DNA of 64,000 bases from Labilibaculum sp. (GCF_963664555.1 NZ_OY761461.1:248001-312000); one strand, 5' to 3'; positions 23,189 through 32,995 are shown, numbered from the stretch's first letter. Made by a program: numbers and translations. Notes: generated by a model not told the origin, from the sequence alone.

Positions 23189-25141
23189 TTATTTATGAAT
23201 CCAATCTCCATGAGCTTTAATGATCTCTGTAAGTTCATGAATGGCATTTTCCCTCGGTATATTTTTCTTAATTAATTCGCGGTTTTTGTACAATGATACT
23301 TTTCCCGGCCCTGCTCCTACATAACCATAATCTACATCACCCATTTCGCCGGGTCCATTTACAATACATCCCATTACAGCTATTTTCAGATGGGTTAAGT
23401 GAGAAAATTGTTTTTTGACTTCTGCAACAACATCATGAAGCTGGAATAGGGTTCTTCCGCAACCAGGACAAGAGACAAATTCCGTCTTACTTGTTCTTAC
23501 CCTGGCGGCCTGCAAAATCCCAAATGCTGTTGAGTTGATATCTTCATGGGAGAGTTCTCCTTTATTATCAAGCCAGATTCCATTCCCAAATCCATCAAAA
23601 TACAAACTGCCCAAATCAGCAGAAGCTTTTAAATGAATGTCTTCCAGGTTGGATTCTTCGAATGATCTCTTAAAGATTACAGGCGCTTTACATTTCGATT
23701 GAACCAAGCGAAAGGCAAATGCTCGCTGCTCTGCAAATGCATTTTGATGTTTCGAATAACAAACCAAAACGACTTTTGGATTCTTGATGATTTGATTCAT
23801 AAATTCATCAGATAAATCTGAATAGGTACATTCTACAAAAAGGATATTTGTGTGAAAGAAGGAAAGGTTAGTATTTGTAAATTGATTTGCCTGAAACAGA
23901 GGATAGGTGTTTTCAGCATAATTATTGGCCATTTCCCAGCATTCCTGATCTACAATTATTCCTAATTCTTTTGGATAGTCGGCAAAAATGGCATCGAAAC
24001 CATTTACAAACAAATAATCGCTGGCTAACTTGCCTTTTTCCCATTCAAATGTATCTTCGTTTAAAATGTAGCCGGCTTTTTCTGGCAGATCAGTTGAAAT
24101 GCATTTTTCATGGCTGGCATCCGTAACCACTACAGGAACTTTTTGGCTTCCAATATTCCCAATCAGAGATGTGGATCTTTTATAAAAATCAAAGAGATTG
24201 ATGTCTGTATTTTTAACCGGTAAAATTGGCGCATGACCAACTTTTTCAGAAACGTAATCGACTAGTTTTTTTCCTACCGGAGATTCTATTTCCGGATCTT
24301 CGGTAAGTGATATCCGAATGGTATCGCCAATTCCATCATTTAATAATGCTCCTGTTCCAACGGCCGATTTTATCCGGCCATCTTCACCTTCACCAGCTTC
24401 GGTTACACCCAAATGCAGGGGATAATGCATATTCTCATTTTCCATTTCACAAATCAGCAAACGAACAGTTTTTACCATCATTACTGTATTGCTCGATTTA
24501 ATCGAGATGGCAACATTCTGAAAATTCTGCTCCTTACAAATACGCAGGAATTCTAAAGTGGCTTCCACCATTCCACGTGGCGTATCTCCGAACCTACTCA
24601 TAATCCGATCAGATAAAGAGCCATGGTTGGTTCCAATTCTAATTGCGGTATTGTTTTCCTTGCAAATGCGAAGTAAGGGAATGAATTTATCTTTTATTTT
24701 TTCAAGGTCTTCCTGATATTTAGTTTCTCCATAGTCAATACTAGTAAAATCGGCTCGTTTATCAACAAAATTCCCCGGATTAATACGTACTTTATCAACA
24801 TATTTTGTGGCAATTAATGCGGCAGCAGGATTAAAATGAATATCAGCAACCAAAGGAGTATTGTATCCTCTTTTTACCAATTCTTCTTTGATGAACTTCA
24901 GACTTTCGGCCTCTTTTGTTCCTTGGGCAGTTAATCGAACGTATTCTGCTCCCGATTCTATCATTCTGATGGATTGTTCAACACTCGCTTCAATATTATT
25001 GGTATCGGTGTTGGTCATAGATTGAATTCGAATTGGATTTGTACCACCCAGCGCAGTGTTTCCGATTTTGGATTCTGATGATATGCGTCGAGAGTAGTTA
25101 AACAGGTCTTTGCAAAAAAGTTGATGTTTCGGGAAACTCAT
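23189..25141 (-). CDS. ispG: 4-hydroxy-3-methylbut-2-enyl diphosphate synthase (long form)
   Basis: IspG (GcpE) carries out the penultimate step of the non-mevalonate isoprenoid pathway, turning MEcPP into HMBPP. The N-terminal TIM barrel begins after residue 30 (NPIRIQSMTNTDTNNIEASV). The C-terminal iron-sulfur domain carries CPGCGRTLF, and MGCIVNGPGEMGDVDYGYVG supplies the remaining cluster ligand. At 650 residues it is far longer than E. coli IspG (372) because of a central domain of about 250 residues. This three-domain form is normal in Bacteroidota and plants. It is divergent from gldA. Confidence 0.96.
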   Translation of the reverse strand: MSFPKHQLFCKDLFNYSRRISSESKIGNTALGGTNPIRIQSMTNTDTNNIEASVEQSIRMIESGAEYVRLTAQGTKEAESLKFIKEELVKRGYNTPLVADIHFNPAAALIATKYVDKVRINPGNFVDKRADFTSIDYGETKYQEDLEKIKDKFIPLLRICKENNTAIRIGTNHGSLSDRIMSRFGDTPRGMVEATLEFLRICKEQNFQNVAISIKSSNTVMMVKTVRLLICEMENENMHYPLHLGVTEAGEGEDGRIKSAVGTGALLNDGIGDTIRISLTEDPEIESPVGKKLVDYVSEKVGHAPILPVKNTDINLFDFYKRSTSLIGNIGSQKVPVVVTDASHEKCISTDLPEKAGYILNEDTFEWEKGKLASDYLFVNGFDAIFADYPKELGIIVDQECWEMANNYAENTYPLFQANQFTNTNLSFFHTNILFVECTYSDLSDEFMNQIIKNPKVVLVCYSKHQNAFAEQRAFAFRLVQSKCKAPVIFKRSFEESNLEDIHLKASADLGSLYFDGFGNGIWLDNKGELSHEDINSTAFGILQAARVRTSKTEFVSCPGCGRTLFQLHDVVAEVKKQFSHLTHLKIAVMGCIVNGPGEMGDVDYGYVGAGPGKVSLYKNRELIKKNIPRENAIHELTEIIKAHGDWIHK

Positions 25142-25298
25142 TTTTTAGGTTTTAGTATTGAAATACAAAGGTAAGTGATAAATTTTATAAATTTGGTGAA
25201 CCTTTGGCACGAAGCTTTGCAAGAAATACAATAATTTGCTTTGGGAAACTTTGTGTTGCACTTGGCGACTCCTTTGTGGTAAAAATGAAACAGATTCT

Positions 25299-26198
25299 AT
25301 GTCAGTAAAAGTTCAGGAAGTAAGCAAATTATACGGTAAACAAAAAGCTTTGGACAATTTGAGTTTTGAAATTATTCAAGGCGAGATTGTTGGATTCTTG
25401 GGACCAAATGGAGCGGGAAAATCAACAATGATGAAAATTATTACTGGTTATATTCCCCAAACTTCAGGCTTGGTAGAGGTAAACGGACTGGATGTTAGCA
25501 TGGATTCTCTTGAAATTAGAAGACAAATTGGTTATTTGCCCGAACACAATCCATTGTATTTGGAAATGTATGTGAAAGAATATCTCGGTCATGTGGCATC
25601 TATTTATAAATTAGGTAAAAGTAAGGCAAAGCGAATTGCCGAAATGATCGATTTGACTGGATTGGGAACCGAACAGAATAAAAAAATAGCTGCTCTTTCG
25701 AAAGGATATCGCCAAAGAGTTGGAATTGCTCAGGCCTTAATTCATGATCCGAAGGTGCTGATATTGGATGAGCCGACTACCGGATTGGATCCAAATCAGT
25801 TGCTGGAAATCCGAAAATTAATTATTGATATCGGCAGGGAAAAAACCGTGATGCTTTCGACGCATATCATGCAGGAAGTAGAAGCTTGTTGCCAGCGGGT
25901 TTTAATTGTAAATAAAGGAAAGTTGGTGGCCGATCGGAATATAGATTTTCTTGCGTCCGCAAAATCATCTCATGTGGTTGAAGTGGAATTTGCTTCTGAA
26001 GTATCTTCAGACTTATTGCAGGAAATTAGCGGAGTGAATGAAATTGAAGTCCTTGGCGAAAATCGTTACTGTTTTGTTTCCCTAAGAGATATCCGTAAAG
26101 ATGTATTTCAATTTGCCGTATCTAAAAGTCTGGTGATTTTGGAGATGAAAACCCGATCGGAGAATTTAGAGGATATTTTCCATGAACTCACTTTGTGA
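25299..26198 (+). CDS. gldA: GldA-like ABC transporter ATP-binding protein
   Basis: The frame is open from 25236; the ATG at 25299 (MSVKVQEVSKLYGKQKALDN) gives the usual 299 residues. Walker A is GPNGAGKST, the signature loop is ALSKGYRQRVGIAQALI, Walker B is VLILDEPTTGLDPNQ, and the switch His is in MLSTHIMQEVEACC. The sequence follows the GldA subgroup closely (GYLPEHNPLYLEMYVKEYL). GldA is the ATPase of the GldAFG exporter linked to gliding in Bacteroidota, but the membrane partners are not in this window and non-gliding species also carry this protein. Confidence 0.88.
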   Translation: MSVKVQEVSKLYGKQKALDNLSFEIIQGEIVGFLGPNGAGKSTMMKIITGYIPQTSGLVEVNGLDVSMDSLEIRRQIGYLPEHNPLYLEMYVKEYLGHVASIYKLGKSKAKRIAEMIDLTGLGTEQNKKIAALSKGYRQRVGIAQALIHDPKVLILDEPTTGLDPNQLLEIRKLIIDIGREKTVMLSTHIMQEVEACCQRVLIVNKGKLVADRNIDFLASAKSSHVVEVEFASEVSSDLLQEISGVNEIEVLGENRYCFVSLRDIRKDVFQFAVSKSLVILEMKTRSENLEDIFHELTL

Positions 26199-26242
26199 TT
26201 TTGTTTGTTTTGATGTAGCTTTAATTTTACAGAAAAAACAAT

Positions 26243-26620
26243 ATGAAGGAAAATGAAATTACCGAAAAGATAATTAAGGCTGCAATGAAAGTACATACTG
26301 TTCTTGGGCCGGGATTATTAGAATCAGCATATCAAGAATGCCTGTTTTACGAATTACAAAAAGCAGGTTTAAAAGTAGAGAAAGAAAAAGCTCTTCCGAT
26401 AAGTTATGATGGTGTAAAACTGGATTGTGGTTATCGACTTGATTTATTTGTGGAGGATCAGGTTATTGTTGAGTTAAAATCAATTGACTCATTTAAAGAT
26501 ATTCATTTGGCACAAACGCTAACCTATTTAAAACTTGCCGATAGAAGACTTGGACTGATGATTAATTTCAACGTTGAAAAGTTAAAGTATGGCATAAAGA
26601 GAGTTATAAATGGGTATTAA
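26243..26620 (+). CDS. GxxExxY protein
   Basis: The 125-residue protein has the family signature GPGLLESAY around residue 22. After it come YDGVKLDCGYRLDLFVEDQV and IVELKSIDSF, where the Asp and the ExK pattern fit a PD-(D/E)xK-like nuclease fold. This family is widespread, small and functionally uncharacterised. It follows gldA by 44 bases and sits directly before the CACAGAG repeat array. I recall such genes often lying beside this type of repeat, so gene plus repeats may move or be maintained as a unit; that is inference. Confidence 0.85.
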   Translation: MKENEITEKIIKAAMKVHTVLGPGLLESAYQECLFYELQKAGLKVEKEKALPISYDGVKLDCGYRLDLFVEDQVIVELKSIDSFKDIHLAQTLTYLKLADRRLGLMINFNVEKLKYGIKRVINGY

Positions 26621-26670
26621 TCTTTCTATCCCGGTTTCTATTAGTAGCTATTTGAATTTTAGCTGTTTTT

Positions 26671-27424
26671 GCCCTCTGTGTACCTCAGTGCTCTCTGTGG
26701 TAAAAAGTTAGTTTGTACTTAGTCACCTTTCCGTAAAAAAAGACTGACCACAGAGAACACGGAGTATCACAGAGAAAAAGGAGTTTAATTCTCATACTTT
26801 TTTTTTAAAGTCTTGTTCTTCCTCTGTGTGTCTTTGTGTTCTCTGTGGCAAAAGGTTGGTTTGTACTTAGCTTCACCTTTCTGTAAAAAAAGACTGACCA
26901 CAGAGAACACGGAGTATCACAGAGAAAAAGGATTAGTTTAATTCTCATACTTTTTTTAAGTCTTGCTCTTCCTCTGTGTGTCTTTGTGTTCTCTGTGGCA
27001 AAAGGTTGGTTTGTACTTAGCTTTCACCTTTCTGTAAAAAAAACTGACCACAGAGAACACGGAGTATCACAGAGAAAAAAAACGAATTGGTTTAATTCTC
27101 ATGCTTTTTTTAAAGTTTTGTTCTTCCTCTGTGTGTCTTTGTGTTCTCCGTGGCAAAAGGTTGGTTTGTACTTAGCTTCACCTTTCTGTAAAAAAAGACT
27201 GACCACAGAGAACACGGAGTATCACAGAGAAAAGGAGTTTAATTCTCATACTTTTTTTTTTAAAGTTTTGTTCTTCCTCTGTGTGTCTTTGTATTCTCTG
27301 TGGCAAAAGGTTGGTTTGTACTTAGCTTTCACCTTTCTGTAAAAAAAGACTGACCACAGAGAACACGGAGTATCACAGAGAAAAAAAACGAATTGGTTTA
27401 ATTCTTATGTCTCTGTGGCAAAAA
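26671..27424. repeat. Tandem array of about 150-bp hairpin-forming CACAGAG repeats
   Basis: Five copies of the left arm ACCACAGAGAACACGGAGTA start at 26747, 26897, 27047, 27202 and 27353, giving periods of 150, 150, 155 and 151. Each is followed by about 45 bases and a right arm CTCTGTGTGTCTTTGTGTTC then TCTGTGGCAAAA, which is its imperfect inverted copy. The first right arm (26671) is degenerate and the last is shortened. A 118-codon open frame across the array is a by-product of the repeats and is not annotated. Confidence 0.9.
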
Positions 27425-27774
27425 TTGAAATCCTCACTATAATTAAGACTTATAGCTCTTTATTGGCTCGGAAGTCCCTGTTTTTCAGTTGAAGCTTTTG
27501 TTAAAATGTTGTAAAAGTGAGTCTTTAGTTTTGTTTCTTTCCGAAATAATACTTTCCTTTGCCCCGAAATAAGTGGAAAGATTTGGCTGCTTGCAACCAC
27601 AGAAAAAAATGCTAAATGGTGAACTATGTGCTTTTCTGCATGTAGACAACCAACCATTGCTTTCCTGTATCGTGTACATCATTATTTAGTTAATGATCTT
27701 AAACAACATTGCCTGTCGATTTCATTGGTGCAATTGATGATATCGGCATCACAACTAATTATTATTAAAATATT
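27425..27774 (+). other. Gene-free region between the repeat array and metK
   Basis: These 350 bases hold no convincing gene. The segment before metK contains TTGCAACC and TGCTAAAT blocks that faintly recall a SAM-binding leader, but the other conserved parts are not present. No clear -7 element is seen close to the start. Confidence 0.4.
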
Positions 27775-29031
27775 ATGGGATATTTATTCACATCAGAATC
27801 AGTTTCTGAAGGACATCCGGATAAGGTTTCTGATCAAATTTCAGATGCATTATTAGATAAGTTTTTGGCTTTCGATCCAAACTCAAAAGTTGCTTTGGAA
27901 ACCTTGGTTACTACCGGACAGGTGGTTCTTGCCGGTGAAGTAAAAACCAAAACCTATATCGATGCTCAGGAAGTAGCTCGTGAGGTAATTAACCGCATTG
28001 GTTATACCAAAAGTGAATACCAGTTCGACGGTACATCTTGTGGTGTATTGTCTGCAATTCACGAACAATCAGCTGATATTAACCGTGGTGTAGATCGTGA
28101 AGATCCAATGACACAGGGAGCAGGCGACCAGGGAATGATGTTTGGTTATGCATGCAGGGAAACCGACGATTACATGCCTTTGGCTCTTGAGCTTTCGCAT
28201 CGTTTGCTGATAGAATTAGCAGCTATTCGCCGCGAAGGAAGAGAAATGACCTACCTTCGTCCCGATTCAAAATCGCAGGTTACCATTCAGTATGCCGATG
28301 ATGATACCATCGAAAGAGTACACACTATTGTGGTTTCTACTCAGCACGATGATTTTGGCCCGAACGATGAGTTGATGCTGGCTAAAATTAAGAAAGACGT
28401 TCGCAATATCTTGATACCTCGTGTAATTAAGCAATTGCCGAAGCGTATTCAGGTGATGTTTGATGAAAACTTTATTTTGCACGTAAATCCAACAGGAAAA
28501 TTCGTAATTGGCGGACCTCATGGTGATACCGGTTTAACTGGCCGTAAGATAATTGTTGATACTTATGGAGGAAAAGGCGCTCACGGGGGTGGTGCATTCT
28601 CAGGAAAAGATCCTTCGAAAGTTGACCGTTCAGCAGCGTATGCTGCCCGTCATATTGCTAAGAATTTGGTTGCAGCAGGAGTAGCTGATGAATTGTTGGT
28701 TCAGCTTTCATACGCAATTGGTGTTGCCGAGCCTGTAGGGATTTATGTAAATACCTACGGAAAATCGAATCTAAGTATAAGTGATGGTCAAATTGCCGAT
28801 AAAGTAGCCGAGCTATTTGATCTGCGTCCGGCAGCTATCGAGCAGCGATTGAAATTGCGTAATCCTATTTACGAAGAATCTGCCGCCTATGGTCATATGG
28901 GACGCACACCCCGTACGGTAGTAAAAAAATTCGAATCTCCCTATTTTGAAGGCGTAGAGCTTGAGGTAGAGTTGTTCACATGGGAGAAATTAGACTATAT
29001 TGAAAAGGTGAAAGAAGCCTTCAATTTGTAG
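27775..29031 (+). CDS. metK: S-adenosylmethionine synthetase
   Basis: MetK joins methionine and ATP to make S-adenosylmethionine. Signature segments are visible: [20 protein letters not shown] at the start, [12 protein letters not shown] (substrate-binding), and [19 protein letters not shown] (the glycine-rich loop near residue 265). The 418-residue length is longer than the E. coli enzyme (384), mainly because of an insert around residues 190-215, which is usual in Bacteroidota. It is monocistronic and ends in a terminator. Confidence 0.97.
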   Translation: MGYLFTSESVSEGHPDKVSDQISDALLDKFLAFDPNSKVALETLVTTGQVVLAGEVKTKTYIDAQEVAREVINRIGYTKSEYQFDGTSCGVLSAIHEQSADINRGVDREDPMTQGAGDQGMMFGYACRETDDYMPLALELSHRLLIELAAIRREGREMTYLRPDSKSQVTIQYADDDTIERVHTIVVSTQHDDFGPNDELMLAKIKKDVRNILIPRVIKQLPKRIQVMFDENFILHVNPTGKFVIGGPHGDTGLTGRKIIVDTYGGKGAHGGGAFSGKDPSKVDRSAAYAARHIAKNLVAAGVADELLVQLSYAIGVAEPVGIYVNTYGKSNLSISDGQIADKVAELFDLRPAAIEQRLKLRNPIYEESAAYGHMGRTPRTVVKKFESPYFEGVELEVELFTWEKLDYIEKVKEAFNL

Positions 29032-29057
29032 ACAACGACAGGTACAATAATATACAA

Positions 29058-29091
29058 AGCCATTCCATTTATTTGGAGTGGCTTTTTTTAC
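29058..29091 (+). terminator. Intrinsic terminator after metK
   Basis: GCCATTCC pairs with GGAGTGGC (one G-U) across an AT-rich loop and is followed by seven T. Confidence 0.82.
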
Positions 29092-29205
29092 GCCAACTAT
29101 TCAAGGGGTAAAATTCATTTGGGGGTTCCCCTCTGGGGCGGGCTTTCCGTTCCAACTCCTCACTCGTTCCTCCCTGTGGGGTTTCCACTTCAATCCCTAA
29201 CCCAA
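29091..29205. repeat. Dispersed intergenic repeat, copy B
   Basis: GGGCGGGCTTTCCGTTCCAA, CTCCTCACTCG and CCACTTCAATCCCTAACCCA follow the same order as in copy A at 14708-14864. The centre is shorter and differs. The remaining bases up to the HTH gene at 29470 are AT-rich with no further feature. Confidence 0.55.
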
Positions 29206-29469
29206 TAAAAAACCAATTATTATTAGGCTTATACAAGTAAAATAAATAAAAATGCAAAACAGATCCCTATAAAAGCAAAAGCCTGTGCTATAAAAGCAAT
29301 ATTTTGTAATAATAAAGAAAGTACTGTAGCTATTATTGCAAATATAAATTATTAAAAAGCAGAATAGATATTAATTTATAGCAATAAAATAATAAGAAAT
29401 ATTAATTTTGTGTTTATCTATAATATAAATTGAAATCAATTTAAGCATTACATTAAGAGGTCAATAGAT

Positions 29470-29784
29470 ATGAAAGCAAAAGTTAAAAGTCCAATTGCAA
29501 TTAACGAACTGATACTATCCGAAATGAATCGGCAAGGCTTAAGTGCGGCCGATTTTGCACAAAAATTACAAATTAGCATGAATTCTATGTATCATATCCT
29601 AAAACGACCAAGCATGCAAATCGATAGACTTTGGGATATCTGTGAAGTTTTACAATTGAATTTCTTTAAAATTCTGGCTGATGAAATAAAAATTAATAAG
29701 CCTGCTGATACTCAAATAAACCAACTACAACAAGAAAATAAAACTCTTAAGGAGGTAATTCGACTTTTGGGTGGTAACAAGTAA
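29470..29784 (+). CDS. Small helix-turn-helix protein with C-terminal coiled coil
   Basis: The 104-residue protein has an XRE-like helix-turn-helix in residues 12-60 (LSAADFAQKLQISMNSMYHI supplies helices 2 and 3). A linker follows, and a C-terminal heptad stretch INQLQQENKTLKEVIRLLG is typical of a short leucine-zipper dimerisation segment. It is probably a DNA-binding regulator. It stands alone in an AT-rich, apparently accessory stretch, between an intergenic repeat and an unknown secreted protein gene; its targets are unknown. Confidence 0.72.
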   Translation: MKAKVKSPIAINELILSEMNRQGLSAADFAQKLQISMNSMYHILKRPSMQIDRLWDICEVLQLNFFKILADEIKINKPADTQINQLQQENKTLKEVIRLLGGNK

Positions 29785-29887
29785 ATCACAAGTTGCATTC
29801 AAATATATGTGCTTGTTTGGTGTGTTTAATTCAAACTAAGATTTGGACATGCTGTGTTACCGTAAAACAATAGTACAATTAGAAACA

Positions 29888-29921
29888 GTAAAGCCAGATT
29901 ATTAGATTCGGCTTTTTTTAG
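29888..29921 (+). terminator. Intrinsic terminator after the HTH gene
   Basis: AAAGCC pairs with GGCTTT around a partly paired loop and is followed by T residues. It lies about 105 bases past the HTH stop. Confidence 0.7.
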
Positions 29922-29978
29922 TTTGTTATTCATTTAACTATAAAATTGATAGTTTTGTAAGGAAATAAAATTTATTAT

Positions 29979-31196
29979 ATGGGCCGAAAATTATTGTGTC
30001 TTTCTTATTTCCTCTTTTTTTTCTTCTTGGTTTCTTCGCAAGAAATTCAGAATCGAATTTTGATCAAAAATGATACTGTCATCTTAAATCAAGATACGTT
30101 GGTTATTGGTATGACAGAGTTGAGTAATATTTTAACAAAGTCACAGATAGATTCCTTAGGTTCGCCTTGTATCGTGCATTGGGATGGAGATTGTGATTCA
30201 GGGACAGACTATGAGTACTGGATTGAAACAAATAGTCATGAAATTGTTTACATACAAGATTCACTGAATAAATATATATTAAAAACAATTTCAATTAAAA
30301 ACACCAATAATACTTCATTGTTTTTCGAGGATGGATTGAATGCAAATAAGTTTACTAAAAAGGGAATACTAGATTTAGGATTCATAAAAGAACAGCGATA
30401 TAAACAGAAAAAAAATGTGGCTGTTTATAAAAAAGTAGGGATTCATTTAACTGTTAAAGAAAACCTCGATAGTCTTTTAATTAAGTCAATTCATTTTCAT
30501 CCTAAGAGTTGGGATAAACATCTAAAAATAGAAACATTAAAAGGAGAGGTCAGAAATACAGAAGGAGAATCTCTACCAGGAGTATTATTCTTAGCTTATA
30601 ATCAATTTGATTCTTTAAAATATTACGATATTACGGATTTTGATGGAAAATATTATTTCGAGATCGATAGTATTAAAAAAATTGATGTCTTCAATTTTAA
30701 TTATGAACCTCAAACCATAAAAGTCACAGATAATAAAGATCAAACAATCAATTTTAAGCTAAAGAAAAACACATATTATCTACCCGATTTAATTGTTGCT
30801 AAAAGCGGTGAAATTCAAATTGATTCAATTTGTTACCTAGATCAATTTCCAAAGGTTAGAGATTCTTCGAAGATTAATGTTTGGCTTGTATGTGAGTTTT
30901 CGAATTTTAATCCATTGATTTCTAATTTACCTTCTGCGATTGGAGGTCTGAGAAATTCCTATGTAACATTAGTATCATCTTTAAATAGTAAAAGGAAACT
31001 GAGAAAATGTGAAGCAGAAGTGTATTTCGTAATTGATAAATTTGGACAAACTAAGCTCATTGATATTATTTGTGATGACAAGATAAATAAAGAATATTTG
31101 GCCAGATATATGGTTGATACGTTTAAATGGACTACTGCAAGATGGCGGGGGAGGCGAATTGATTCTAATTGGAGTCTCAAAATTATTTTTGAATAA
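29979..31196 (+). CDS. Secreted protein with carboxypeptidase-regulatory-like domain and TonB-C-like tail, unknown
   Basis: The 405-residue protein has a signal peptide (MGRKLLCLSYFLFFFFLVSS). The middle, from about residue 188 (LKGEVRNTEGESLPGVLFLA, then DFDGKYYFEI), matches the beta-sandwich domain found at the start of SusC-type receptors. The C-terminal 90 residues (AEVYFVIDKFGQTKLIDIIC, then TTARWRGRRI) recall the TonB C-terminal fold. There is no transmembrane barrel and no lipobox. The combination suggests an envelope protein, but its role is unknown. The coding DNA is notably AT-rich. The gene is convergent with the reductase gene that follows, six bases away. Confidence 0.65.
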   Translation: MGRKLLCLSYFLFFFFLVSSQEIQNRILIKNDTVILNQDTLVIGMTELSNILTKSQIDSLGSPCIVHWDGDCDSGTDYEYWIETNSHEIVYIQDSLNKYILKTISIKNTNNTSLFFEDGLNANKFTKKGILDLGFIKEQRYKQKKNVAVYKKVGIHLTVKENLDSLLIKSIHFHPKSWDKHLKIETLKGEVRNTEGESLPGVLFLAYNQFDSLKYYDITDFDGKYYFEIDSIKKIDVFNFNYEPQTIKVTDNKDQTINFKLKKNTYYLPDLIVAKSGEIQIDSICYLDQFPKVRDSSKINVWLVCEFSNFNPLISNLPSAIGGLRNSYVTLVSSLNSKRKLRKCEAEVYFVIDKFGQTKLIDIICDDKINKEYLARYMVDTFKWTTARWRGRRIDSNWSLKIIFE

Positions 31197-31202
31197 CTGC
31201 TG

Positions 31203-32225
31203 CTATATTGTTACGACTTTTTGTTTGGGGTAGTGCTTCAACGTATCCTCAATACTCTTCTCAACAGGAATAAACTCAAAATTTAAAGCCTCTTTTATTT
31301 TCTGGTTCGAGTAGTGTTTGATATTGTGAGCCGATCGCGCATTTTCTTTCGTGAAGCCAGCTGGTGTAAAAAGAAATATTTTTTTTAGGTAAGCAATTCT
31401 CCAGGCAATTTCGGTCATTTTGGGACTCGCATATTTTGTAGGTCCGGAAATACCTAAACCTTTGGCAATGGTTTTAAAAATGAATTCGAAAGTGCAGTTT
31501 TCGCTGTTTAAAATAAAGCGTTCATTTACAACATCACTTTCCATCAGGTCAATCATACTGCGGCTTACGTCACGAACATCAACATAACCGGTAATTCCTT
31601 TGGTATAGTATTTTAAACCTTTGGCAACGGTTTTAAACAGAAGAGAACTTCCCTTATCCCATTGTCCGGGACCAATAATAATTGACGGGTTCACAATCAC
31701 AGCATTCAATCCTTCTTCTATTCCTCTCCAAACCTCCAATTCCGATTTAAATTTACTGATTGAATAACCTGATCTTTTTTCTTCCGGACTCCAGGGAGTC
31801 TTCTCATTAACAGTATTGTCTTTCTCTTCCGGAGAACCCAAAGCCGCGATTGAACTTACCATGCAAAATTTTCTGATGTTGGCTTCCAGACAGGCATTTA
31901 CCAAATTTCGGGTTCCCTCTACATTTATGTCCTGCATATTGTTGCGATCTTCCTTTCGGAATGAGACAAGTGCAGCACAATGGTATACGTCTTCAATACC
32001 ATCGAGAGCATCCTCCAGCGAGAAAGGATCCAACATATCTCCATCAAACCATTCGATGGTATCAAACAGTTTACCGGCATTTTGCGTGTAATAAGAAAAA
32101 GTGGCCCGCACCAATTCGGTATCACTGCTTTTTCGTTTTAGCGCACGAACTTTATTGCCTTTCGAAAGTAAATCAAATAATAAATGTGAGCCAACAAGCC
32201 CCGTTCCGCCGGTAACTAAAATCAT
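31203..32225 (-). CDS. NAD(P)-dependent epimerase/dehydratase family protein (extended SDR)
   Basis: The 340-residue protein begins with the Rossmann nucleotide-binding signature MILVTGGTGLVGSHLL, then NVEGTRNLVNACLEANIRKF and a conserved serine in VSSIAALG. The catalytic Tyr and Lys appear in SGYSISKFKSELEVWRG (YxxxK). It resembles the dihydroflavonol-reductase-like group of extended SDR enzymes and should act on a small ketone, sugar or lipid substrate with NAD(P). The substrate cannot be read. It lies 60 bases downstream of the OsmC gene on the same strand. Confidence 0.85.
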   Translation of the reverse strand: MILVTGGTGLVGSHLLFDLLSKGNKVRALKRKSSDTELVRATFSYYTQNAGKLFDTIEWFDGDMLDPFSLEDALDGIEDVYHCAALVSFRKEDRNNMQDINVEGTRNLVNACLEANIRKFCMVSSIAALGSPEEKDNTVNEKTPWSPEEKRSGYSISKFKSELEVWRGIEEGLNAVIVNPSIIIGPGQWDKGSSLLFKTVAKGLKYYTKGITGYVDVRDVSRSMIDLMESDVVNERFILNSENCTFEFIFKTIAKGLGISGPTKYASPKMTEIAWRIAYLKKIFLFTPAGFTKENARSAHNIKHYSNQKIKEALNFEFIPVEKSIEDTLKHYPKQKVVTI

Positions 32226-32285
32226 GTAATATTAATTAATAAGCATCCTTTAAATGCCTGGGATTATGAAATATAAGAATGAAGC

Positions 32286-32696
32286 TTACTTTGGCCAGTT
32301 TAATTTAATGGTTTGTGTCATTTGAGTATGAACACTTAACGGTACCGGGCTGGTTCCTGCTACATTTTCAATAATCTGCTTTTCCTCTGCAGTATATTTT
32401 TTATTTGGAAAGTTGAACTCAACAATTACTTCATCCACTCTTCTGGGATCGCTCGCCATAATCTTGGTGATATTTAATTCGGTTCCCACAATATCAATAT
32501 TGTTATCGCGAGCCACAATTCCCATAATGGTCATAATGCAGGAACCCAGTGAGGCAGCCAGTAAATCGGTAGGCGAAAATGCTTCTCCTTTTCCCTGATT
32601 GTCAGTTGGTGCATCGGTGAAAATTTTATTGCCCGATTGCAAATGAATGCACTCAGTCCGTAAATCGCCCAGGTATTTTGATTTGATAGTTGTCAT
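32286..32696 (-). CDS. OsmC-family peroxiredoxin-like protein
   Basis: This 136-residue protein has the OsmC/Ohr fold. GKGEAFSPTDLLAASLGSCI carries one redox Cys in the helix start, and the second conserved Cys seen in true Ohr peroxidases is not evident at the expected place near VPLSVHTQMT. It may therefore be an OsmC relative with one active Cys only. It probably acts on organic hydroperoxides or on reactive thiols in the cytoplasm. It is upstream of the SDR gene. Confidence 0.85.
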   Translation of the reverse strand: MTTIKSKYLGDLRTECIHLQSGNKIFTDAPTDNQGKGEAFSPTDLLAASLGSCIMTIMGIVARDNNIDIVGTELNITKIMASDPRRVDEVIVEFNFPNKKYTAEEKQIIENVAGTSPVPLSVHTQMTQTIKLNWPK

Positions 32697-32995
32697 GCTG
32701 TTTATCTATTTAGTGAAGTGTGTAGTAAGCAATTTTAGTTTTGTGAATTTACGGTTTACCGTCAAAATAACAAATAGCTTGAAGCTGGTAATCAAGAAAA
32801 TTAATCGTGTGTGTCATCTGTTTTTGATAAAATTAGTTTCCATTTATTTGAGAGAGAGAAAATATGGAATGAGGCTATGATTCAAAGTGGAATTATTGTT
32901 TTTGTTCTATTAATTGTTAAAATATTTGGTTTCCTAGATATAAGAAAAAATCTATAGAATAAAGTTCTGCTTAAATGAAGTAAAACATGATAAAT

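Noticed and set aside
26986..27342. 118-codon open frame across the CACAGAG array
   Set aside because: It is made of repeat units read in frame, with no start context or protein family pattern.
27570..27660. Possible SAM-binding riboswitch before metK
   Set aside because: Only TTGCAACC and TGCTAAAT blocks are suggestive; the P1 stem and the conserved GGACTGGCCC region are not present.
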